A stretch of 64,000 nucleotides of DNA, from the NCBI GenBank assembly GCA_012960975.1, contig DUAE01000033.1:43337-107336 (forward strand), written 5' to 3'. This document shows positions 57,471 through 64,000 of this stretch, in pieces. Each line of letters starts with the position of its first letter. Positions within the stretch are counted from its first letter, which is position 1. The position numbers and the translations under genes are program-made. The notes under the pieces were generated by a model that saw nothing but the letters and a program-made list of their open reading frames with translations, was not told the origin of the DNA and made no database searches. This DNA comes from Candidatus Poseidoniales archaeon. Lineage in GTDB: Archaea; Thermoplasmatota; Poseidoniia; Poseidoniales; Thalassarchaeaceae.

Positions 57471-58253
57471 CTAACATAGTTCAGCAACAGATTCAACAAC
57501 CAATGATGGATTTTGACTGGCGCCCCCCAGGTCCCCCAATGTCGTTTCTCCTGAAAGAACAAGAATGCCATGAACCCCTGCTCTTTCGGCCATTTCCATA
57601 TCGGTGTAAAGGCGATCTCCGACCATTGCACATTGCTCCGGTTTCAATCCCAATTCTTCGATTTTATGTAGAATCATATCTGGGTTGGGCTTGCCACAAA
57701 TATGTGTGGGGCTTATTCCAGTGGTGGCTTTGAATAATGCCATGTATGCCCCTGTATCGGGCAATCCTCCTTCAGGAGAAGGGCAGACCACATCTGGGTG
57801 GGATGCAACAAGTGGCACTCCATTATGGAGGTGAATTGAAGCGGCAGTCAATTTTTCATAATTAATTTCAGTATCATAGCCTAGTACCACATATTGTGGT
57901 TGATTACTATGTGTTTTTATTCCGACTTCTTCAAGCATTGAACGCATACCTTCTGTGCCTACAAGGTATGTTTCAGTTATTCCTTCTTTAGCCAACCAAG
58001 AGAGCAGATCGTGAGTTGAAAGCAAAATGTCCTTTGCTTCTGCAGGAATTCCGAAACCATTCAGTTTTGCTAAATATTCAGATACGGATTTTGAGGAATT
58101 ATTTGATAGGAAGAAGCGCTGAATTCCCCGTTTTTCACATCGATTTAAAAATTCGATAGAACCCTCAAATAAGTTTCCACCAAGGTAGATGGTCCCATCA
58201 AGATCAAGAAATACCGCTTCGATTCCGGTCATATCTTCATTCAAAGCATTCAT
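57471..58253 (-). CDS. HAD-IIA (NagD-like) phosphatase
   Basis: VFLDLDGTIYLGG, FFLSNNSSKS, CGKPNPDMI, MVGDRLYTDMEMAERAG. Confidence 0.9.
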   Translation of the reverse strand: MNALNEDMTGIEAVFLDLDGTIYLGGNLFEGSIEFLNRCEKRGIQRFFLSNNSSKSVSEYLAKLNGFGIPAEAKDILLSTHDLLSWLAKEGITETYLVGTEGMRSMLEEVGIKTHSNQPQYVVLGYDTEINYEKLTAASIHLHNGVPLVASHPDVVCPSPEGGLPDTGAYMALFKATTGISPTHICGKPNPDMILHKIEELGLKPEQCAMVGDRLYTDMEMAERAGVHGILVLSGETTLGDLGGASQNPSLVVESVAELC

Positions 58254-58261
58254 TTTTTCAC

Positions 58262-59638
58262 CTATGGTAGCAGTAATGTTTTCATTAGGAACCACGGGCT
58301 CCAAAGGACAGTTTGAGATTCTTTACTGGCAATCATTTCAGACATCATTATACCAATTTCAGGTTTTTTAGAAGCCTTCTTTACAAACCAATTTGTTAAT
58401 CGCTTCCATTTCATAATTCGTTGTAATTTTGATGAATTAGACAATTCTTTACCTAACACGCCCCAAAGGGCAACCATATATTCTTCTGCCGCTTCATTTG
58501 TAAAACCATTCGAATGTTTACTAAGTTCAAAATATTGAGCGGTTAATTTGGCTGAAAGAAGTGCATTTCCAACCCCCTCTCCACTGAACGGGTCAACCAA
58601 ACTAGCAGCATCTCCAATGCACATGGCACCCGCCATAGCTGAACGCCGTGGCTGATGTGAGGGAGCATTCTTTCGAGGGGATCCGAATGGAAGTTGCCAT
58701 CCTTTCGAAGAACCATCGATCAAAGTTGAATCAGAAAAACGATTTTTGAATCGCGGATGTTCTTCAATGACCCACTTCTGAACTTGCTTGAGAGATTTTT
58801 TCTTACCCTTTTGTTTTCTTTGTTCAGAAATCAACATGCCTATTCCAACATTTACTATCCCATTTCCTATTGGAAAAAGCCAGAAATATCCAGGCAATAC
58901 CTCATCGATAAAATGTATTTCAATTTGTCCTTCATCTCCAGCCAATCCCCCAACATTCTCCCAGTATTGCCTATATCCACCACAAAAATGCTTATCGTTT
59001 CGATGCGGCTCATGAAAAATTTCCTCAGTAATCGTTCTAGATACCGGGCAATTATAGCCTCCAGCACCTATCGTTAAGGCTGATGTGTAAGTCAATTCTG
59101 GTTCTTCTGACCTACGCCCCCCCAATCTGCATTTCACTCCAGAAATTTGTGAAGTAACCCCTTCCCCCTCAACAATAATTTCGGTGACATCATGACCTTG
59201 AATGACAGCCCCACCATTTTCTAGAACAATTTCATTCGCTCGTTTGAACATCATATAATCGAACTGAATTCTCGGTAGAGCGAAACCAGATTGCAAGTCC
59301 ATTTTTGCATATGCATCTTTAGGTAACATAACCCTAACCTCTGCTCCATTTGCACTGCCGAAGAGTATTGAATCAACAACATAATGAGGTGTTGATTCGA
59401 CTAAATCAAAGACACCCAATTCCTTCACATGGCTAAGTGATTTTCCTCCTACTGCATCGCCACAAACTTTGTCTCTTGGCCAAACGCATTTTTCGATCAA
59501 TAATACTTTACAGCCATTCATAGCATTGTATGATGCGGCCGCTGAGCCAGCCGGACCTCCCCCGACTACGATTACATCAAAATGAGACCCGTCGTTGGGA
59601 ATCAAGCCTGTGTCGATTGGTTTTGTCCACTCACTCAT
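58262..59638 (-). CDS. Geranylgeranyl reductase family FAD-dependent oxidoreductase
   Basis: FDVIVVGGGPAGSAAASYNA, WPRDKVCGDAVGGKSL, GDAASLVDPFSGEGVGNAL. Confidence 0.9.
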   Translation of the reverse strand: MSEWTKPIDTGLIPNDGSHFDVIVVGGGPAGSAAASYNAMNGCKVLLIEKCVWPRDKVCGDAVGGKSLSHVKELGVFDLVESTPHYVVDSILFGSANGAEVRVMLPKDAYAKMDLQSGFALPRIQFDYMMFKRANEIVLENGGAVIQGHDVTEIIVEGEGVTSQISGVKCRLGGRRSEEPELTYTSALTIGAGGYNCPVSRTITEEIFHEPHRNDKHFCGGYRQYWENVGGLAGDEGQIEIHFIDEVLPGYFWLFPIGNGIVNVGIGMLISEQRKQKGKKKSLKQVQKWVIEEHPRFKNRFSDSTLIDGSSKGWQLPFGSPRKNAPSHQPRRSAMAGAMCIGDAASLVDPFSGEGVGNALLSAKLTAQYFELSKHSNGFTNEAAEEYMVALWGVLGKELSNSSKLQRIMKWKRLTNWFVKKASKKPEIGIMMSEMIASKESQTVLWSPWFLMKTLLLP

Positions 59639-59774
59639 GCTGACACCAATCGCTCGTAGGTAAGTTCGGCATTCAAACTATGGTATGTTGCTGAGTCAGA
59701 TTTTCTTTTCTTTTCCGTTTTTTTCAAAGGTAGACTCAGTGAAGTTCAATTGCCCAATCAAACCGCGACAATCC

Positions 59775-60830
59775 ATGGCTAAGGGGGTCATCGAATCTTA
59801 TCGAAACTTCCTTCCTGTAGGCCAAAGCACAGAAATTATCTCATTATCTGAAGGAAACACCCCACTTATTTCAGCCGAACGACTCGTAGAGAAACTGGGA
59901 GGAGAGTTCGAGTTATTTTTAAAATTCGAAGGCTTGAACCCAACGGGTTCTTTCAAGGATAGAGGAATGTGCATGGCGGTTACTAAGGCCGTGGAAAATG
60001 GTGCCAAAGCAATAGTCTGCGCAAGTACAGGCAATACCAGTGCTGCCGCGGCTGCCTATGCGGCTAGGGCTGGAATTAAGTGCATAGTTCTGATTCCAGA
60101 AGGCAAAATTGCTCTCGGTAAATTAGCACAAGCTTTGATGCACGGCGCTCAAACAATTTCAATAAAAGGAAATTTTGACGAAGCACTAGATATAGTGCGA
60201 AAACTTGGCGAAATTGATGGTTTTGAAATAGTGAACAGCATCAACCCCTATCGTATCCAGGGGCAAAAAACAGCGGCATTTGAAATCGTTGATGAGTTAG
60301 GAAACTCTCCTGATTTTCATTTCTTACCTGTTGGTAATGCAGGCAACATTACAGCTTACTGGATGGGTTATAATGAATATAAATTCCATAATAAATCTTC
60401 TCAACTTCCGAAAATGATGGGTTGGCAAGCAAAAGGTGCTGCCCCATTCGTTCTCGGTAAACCCATCGACAACCCAGAGACTGTCGCTACAGCCATACGC
60501 ATAGGCCACCCTGCAAGTTGGGATTCAGCGATTGAGGCAGCAAATAATTCAGGAGGCAAGATTGACTGTGTTAGTGATGAAGAAATTCTCGACGCACAGA
60601 GGCTTCTCGCACGTTATACTGGTGTATTTTGTGAACCAGCATCAGCAGCTTCGATTGCCGGCCTTCGTAAATCCGTAGAAAATAAGCAAATCCCATCAGG
60701 GAGTATTGTCGTTGCTACATTGACTGGCCATGGACTCAAAGATCCCGATATAGCAATTAAAATTTCGAAAACAAAGACAAAACTCGTTGATGCAAACCTA
60801 GAATCAGTTATCTCAGCGATTGGATTATAA
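59775..60830 (+). CDS. thrC: Threonine synthase
   Basis: [60 protein letters not shown]; start at internal ATG. Confidence 0.92.
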   Translation: MAKGVIESYRNFLPVGQSTEIISLSEGNTPLISAERLVEKLGGEFELFLKFEGLNPTGSFKDRGMCMAVTKAVENGAKAIVCASTGNTSAAAAAYAARAGIKCIVLIPEGKIALGKLAQALMHGAQTISIKGNFDEALDIVRKLGEIDGFEIVNSINPYRIQGQKTAAFEIVDELGNSPDFHFLPVGNAGNITAYWMGYNEYKFHNKSSQLPKMMGWQAKGAAPFVLGKPIDNPETVATAIRIGHPASWDSAIEAANNSGGKIDCVSDEEILDAQRLLARYTGVFCEPASAASIAGLRKSVENKQIPSGSIVVATLTGHGLKDPDIAIKISKTKTKLVDANLESVISAIGL

Positions 60831-61343
60831 TTAATTCAAAGCTGCTGCAGCACCATCGTAACTATAGAATGAAACCAATGTTTGAGTGTGTCCTACACCA
60901 GTAATTCCTGAAAGCCTGTCAAGAATAGAATCTCCTAAATCAGCCATATCTCGCGCTACCACTTCGATAATGAAATCCCATTGTCCAGTTACGATATGAC
61001 AGCCTACAACAAATTCTAATCCGGCTATGTCAGAAGCGACTTTTCTCCTATCGGTTAAACCCCTCTCCCCTTGCCAATTTGCCATGATGAATGCGTGTAA
61101 TGGCCAACCCAATTCTTGACGGTCCAAATCGATGGTAAATCGTTTGACGATACCTTTGTCTTGCAATCGCCGAATCCGATCGTGTACGGTAACTCTAGGC
61201 ATGTTTAGTAAATCTGCATATGCCTGTGTACTTGCTCGCGAATCTTTTGTTAGTAATTTTACAATTTCTATGTCTTTCTTATCAAGTTTAGATAGAGGCA
61301 CAGTATTGTGGAATTGACGAGTCAACATAAATCTTCCCGTCAA
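60831..61343 (-). CDS. Lrp/AsnC-family transcriptional regulator
   Basis: LDKKDIEIVKLLTKDSRASTQAYADLLNMPRVTVHDRIRRLQDKGIVKRF HTH plus RAM-like C-terminal domain; internal Met at 61328 also possible. Confidence 0.92.
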   Translation of the reverse strand: MTGRFMLTRQFHNTVPLSKLDKKDIEIVKLLTKDSRASTQAYADLLNMPRVTVHDRIRRLQDKGIVKRFTIDLDRQELGWPLHAFIMANWQGERGLTDRRKVASDIAGLEFVVGCHIVTGQWDFIIEVVARDMADLGDSILDRLSGITGVGHTQTLVSFYSYDGAAAALN

Positions 61344-61370
61344 TTAGTCGGTAAATGTGGAAAGAATTCT

Positions 61371-61388
61371 AATAATCCGACGATTATT
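61371..61388. promoter_or_regulatory. Perfect 7-bp dyad AATAATC-CGAC-GATTATT in divergent Lrp/CGS intergenic region
   Basis: Directly read; sits between divergent starts at 61343 and 61437. Confidence 0.7.
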
Positions 61389-61436
61389 TAACCATTATAC
61401 CGTTTAATTGATTTCCACCCCCCCTCTCGGATATTC

Positions 61437-62639
61437 ATGGACGAGAAACATTCCGACAAAAAGTTCGCAACCAAAGCAGTATGGTCAGGCACACAGAACA
61501 TCGAGGGGGCTGCAGTAACTCCAGTTTTTCTTACCTCAACTTATCAACTCACACCTGAGAGATATCAGGGATGGGCGAATGGTGCTCAGCACACAGAACT
61601 TTATTCGCGCCTTTCTAGTATCAATTCAGAGGGCGTCGCGAAGAAGATTGCAGCACTTGAGGGTGCAGAAGACGGTGAAGTTTTTGCTAGCGGAATGTCA
61701 GCAATTTCAACAACCCTCCTCGCGCTTTTGTCCAGTGGAGACCACGTAGTTGCTAGTGCAGATTGTTATGGTGGAACTTATGGTTTGATGACTGATGAAT
61801 TCCCACGATTAGGAATTGAAGTTACGATGGCCGATATGCGTGATCCAGCATCTTATGAAGCCGCGATTCAGCCTAACACAAAAATTCTCTATGTTGAGAC
61901 TATTACAAATCCAGTAATCAAAGTATGCGACCTTGAGGCGATGAACGCGGTCGCTAAGAAGCATAATTTGATCTCAATTGTTGACAATACCTTTGCTTCA
62001 CCTTGGGCTTGTAACCCTATCGAATACGGCTACGATTTGGTTATTCATTCGGCAACAAAATACCTCGGCGGCCACTCTGATTTAATTGCAGGGGTTGTTG
62101 TCGGACGCCGCGATTTAGTGGCTGAAATTTTCCCACGAAAAGTACACTTTGGTGGTGCAGCAGATCCTCATATGTGCTATTTACTCGAGCGCGGAATGCG
62201 TACATTACACGCACGAATGCCAATTCATGTATCGAATGCAGCTGAACTTGCCAAGCGTCTTGAAGCACATCCAATGATAGATAGTGTCAATCATCCAAGC
62301 CTTCCTTCTAGCCCAGATTATGAGGTCGCACAGCGTATTATTCCGCGCGGAACAGGTATGATGGGATATGTCCTCAAGGGTGGCGATGCTGCTGCATTGC
62401 ATTTCATACACTCATTAGATCTCATTTTCGAAGCAACCAGCCTTGGTGGCGTTGAGAGCCTTGTTGAATGCCCATTCAATTCCAGTCATATGTTCGTTCC
62501 TGAAGACGTACGCCATGAAGCTGGAGTATTACCCGGATTCGTCCGTATGAGCGTCGGCATTGAGGACATAGAAGATCTGTGGAATGATGTTTCTACCGCA
62601 CTTTCTTTGACTGAAGAACACCTCGTAACCTTAGCTTGA
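61437..62639 (+). CDS. Cystathionine gamma-synthase/lyase family PLP enzyme
   Basis: TPVFLTSTYQ, SSGDHVVASADCYGGTYGL, YVETITNP, IVDNTFASPW, VIHSATKYLGGHSDLIAGVVV. Confidence 0.94.
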   Translation: MDEKHSDKKFATKAVWSGTQNIEGAAVTPVFLTSTYQLTPERYQGWANGAQHTELYSRLSSINSEGVAKKIAALEGAEDGEVFASGMSAISTTLLALLSSGDHVVASADCYGGTYGLMTDEFPRLGIEVTMADMRDPASYEAAIQPNTKILYVETITNPVIKVCDLEAMNAVAKKHNLISIVDNTFASPWACNPIEYGYDLVIHSATKYLGGHSDLIAGVVVGRRDLVAEIFPRKVHFGGAADPHMCYLLERGMRTLHARMPIHVSNAAELAKRLEAHPMIDSVNHPSLPSSPDYEVAQRIIPRGTGMMGYVLKGGDAAALHFIHSLDLIFEATSLGGVESLVECPFNSSHMFVPEDVRHEAGVLPGFVRMSVGIEDIEDLWNDVSTALSLTEEHLVTLA

Positions 62640-62660
62640 AAAATAGCGAGAGGTGATGTT

Positions 62661-63263
62661 ATGGATTATGAGGGACTTGTTGCTCTCCTAGTGTTCATTA
62701 TTCCAATGTGTTTCACGCCAGGCCCCAATAATATGCTATGTGCAGCCCACGGCTCACAACATGGATTTCGAGCTACAATTCCTTTGACTATTGGAATGGT
62801 TGTAGGATGGTCATCACTTGGCTTGGCAGTTGGGATGGCAACAGTCTTCATTGAAGATAATCAACAAGTATTCCTCTTATTGACATATATTGGTGCAGCA
62901 TATATTGCTTATTTAGGATACAAAATAGCGACCCAAGACCCAACCAAAGAAAAAGCGGACACAGAAACCGAAAGATTAGGATTTACAACAGGATTGGTAT
63001 TACAAATTGTTAACGGAAAGGCATGGGTTCACTTCCTTGTTATGATGACTTCATGGGGTACCCTATTTGGAACAGGTTTTGCAAGCAAGGCTATTTTAGT
63101 CGGAATTAATGCCATAGCAGGCTATCCAGCAGTTCTAACATGGGCAGTATTCGGAGTTGGTCTAAGCAAAATTTTCTCCACGCCAGAAAAAGCACAAATC
63201 CTCAATGGATTACTTGGGTTTTCTCTTTTTGCAGTAGCAGTATGGATTTCCCTCCCTTACTAA
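62661..63263 (+). CDS. LysE-family translocator
   Basis: CFTPGPNNMLCAAHGSQHGFRATIPLTIGM motif, TM pattern; directly downstream of PLP enzyme. Confidence 0.88.
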   Translation: MDYEGLVALLVFIIPMCFTPGPNNMLCAAHGSQHGFRATIPLTIGMVVGWSSLGLAVGMATVFIEDNQQVFLLLTYIGAAYIAYLGYKIATQDPTKEKADTETERLGFTTGLVLQIVNGKAWVHFLVMMTSWGTLFGTGFASKAILVGINAIAGYPAVLTWAVFGVGLSKIFSTPEKAQILNGLLGFSLFAVAVWISLPY

Positions 63264-63388
63264 TCACATGGGTAGCGTAGTTGACAGTCTTATGTACAAC
63301 GGTTAGTCTGTTACATATCCATCAATATGTTTCTTACCTAGACCGAATATGATTAATCTCGAATATATCTATAAGTAGAATCAGTCAG

Positions 63389-63703
63389 TTGAGGTATATC
63401 GAGGAAGATAGAATGACAAAAACAACGAAAAGAAAAATCATCCCATTATTATTGGTAATATCTGGAATACTTGTACTCATTGCTGGGATTATCATGGTAC
63501 AAACTGGATTTGCAACCTTTGAGGATACCGAGCCTAGAGTTGTACTCTACATTGGAGGTATTTTTACAATAGTTGGAGGCTTTTTCTTGACAGTTGGTGG
63601 GATAATATATCTTAACTTCGATGGTTTGAAAAAGAAGTTTCTTCGTACGGCCGGCAAGGTTGCTGATGCCTATGAAGAAGAGAGAAAACAAGAGAAAGTG
63701 TAA
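63389..63703 (+). CDS. Small two-TM membrane protein
   Basis: Two hydrophobic helices then basic/acidic tail. Confidence 0.6.
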   Translation: MRYIEEDRMTKTTKRKIIPLLLVISGILVLIAGIIMVQTGFATFEDTEPRVVLYIGGIFTIVGGFFLTVGGIIYLNFDGLKKKFLRTAGKVADAYEEERKQEKV

Positions 63704-63782
63704 TTCTATTCTTCTACTTCCGTACTTCCGTACTCCTGTATTACGTATGCTAGGGTATCCCTTCTTGAATATACATCAATAT

Positions 63783-63845
63783 CGGTTCCCTCTCGACCCC
63801 GACTGGTAGCCGCTTCGGTTAAATCGGGCAACCGCCCTCTCGGGC
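63783..63845. other. Structured intergenic element (nested inverted repeats)
   Basis: CGGTT/AACCG, CCCGA/TCGGG and AGCCG-CTT-CGGTT nest within one another; followed by GCCC-TCTC-GGGC hairpin. Confidence 0.5.
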
Positions 63846-63921
63846 ACATGTCACTGTACGACACCATAGCAAAGGCAATAGAAGGATTGGACCATTCACA
63901 ACAGGAATATGCCCCTGTGCT

Positions 63922-64000
63922 TCATCTGCGATTTCTGCGTATCATCAAAAATGCGATTAAGCTCAGAATACCGATTACACCGGCGGAGACGAAAAGAATG
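63922..64000 (-). CDS. C-terminal fragment of membrane-anchored protein running off the right edge (not in ORF track)
   Basis: Minus-strand frame ends ...ILFVSAGVIGILSLIAFLMIRRNRR-stop: TM helix plus basic tail. Confidence 0.7.
   Translation of the reverse strand, partial: ILFVSAGVIGILSLIAFLMIRRNRR

Noticed and set aside
1-64000. CRISPR array, prophage, IS element or toxin-antitoxin/defence island
   Set aside because: No regularly spaced direct repeats, transposase/integrase signatures or recognised defence genes were seen in either strand's ORFs.

Overview
Gene-dense archaeal chromosome segment. It carries a thermosome-like chaperonin, prefoldin alpha, FtsY, ribosomal protein L18Ae/LX, GGGP synthase, geranylgeranyl reductase and a beta-CASP RNase. 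The mix with bacterial-type genes (UvrA, PurH, MFS, RluA), many lipoproteins and TSP3-repeat surface proteins resembles Marine Group II / Poseidoniales euryarchaea; that assignment is inference, since no search was possible. About 64 protein genes and one tRNA-Leu(GAG) are supported. No rRNA, CRISPR array, prophage or transposase was seen. The most notable region is 31.0-39.4 kb. There, a PAPS/sulfation gene set (APS kinase fused to an HxGH nucleotidyltransferase, two sulfotransferases, a CysQ-like PAP phosphatase) and a 1347-aa Gly-rich membrane-anchored surface protein lie between rpl18a/LX and pfdA-ftsY, genes that are usually neighbours in archaea. Other items of interest: a ferredoxin/flavoprotein/GGGPS operon, a degenerate membrane-anchored receiver protein next to ftsY, a strong hairpin between a purine permease and apt, a dyad in the Lrp/AsnC-cystathionine synthase divergent promoter, a Pro/Lys-rich zinc-ribbon protein, and an unannotated partial membrane-protein C-terminus at the right edge next to a structured intergenic element.
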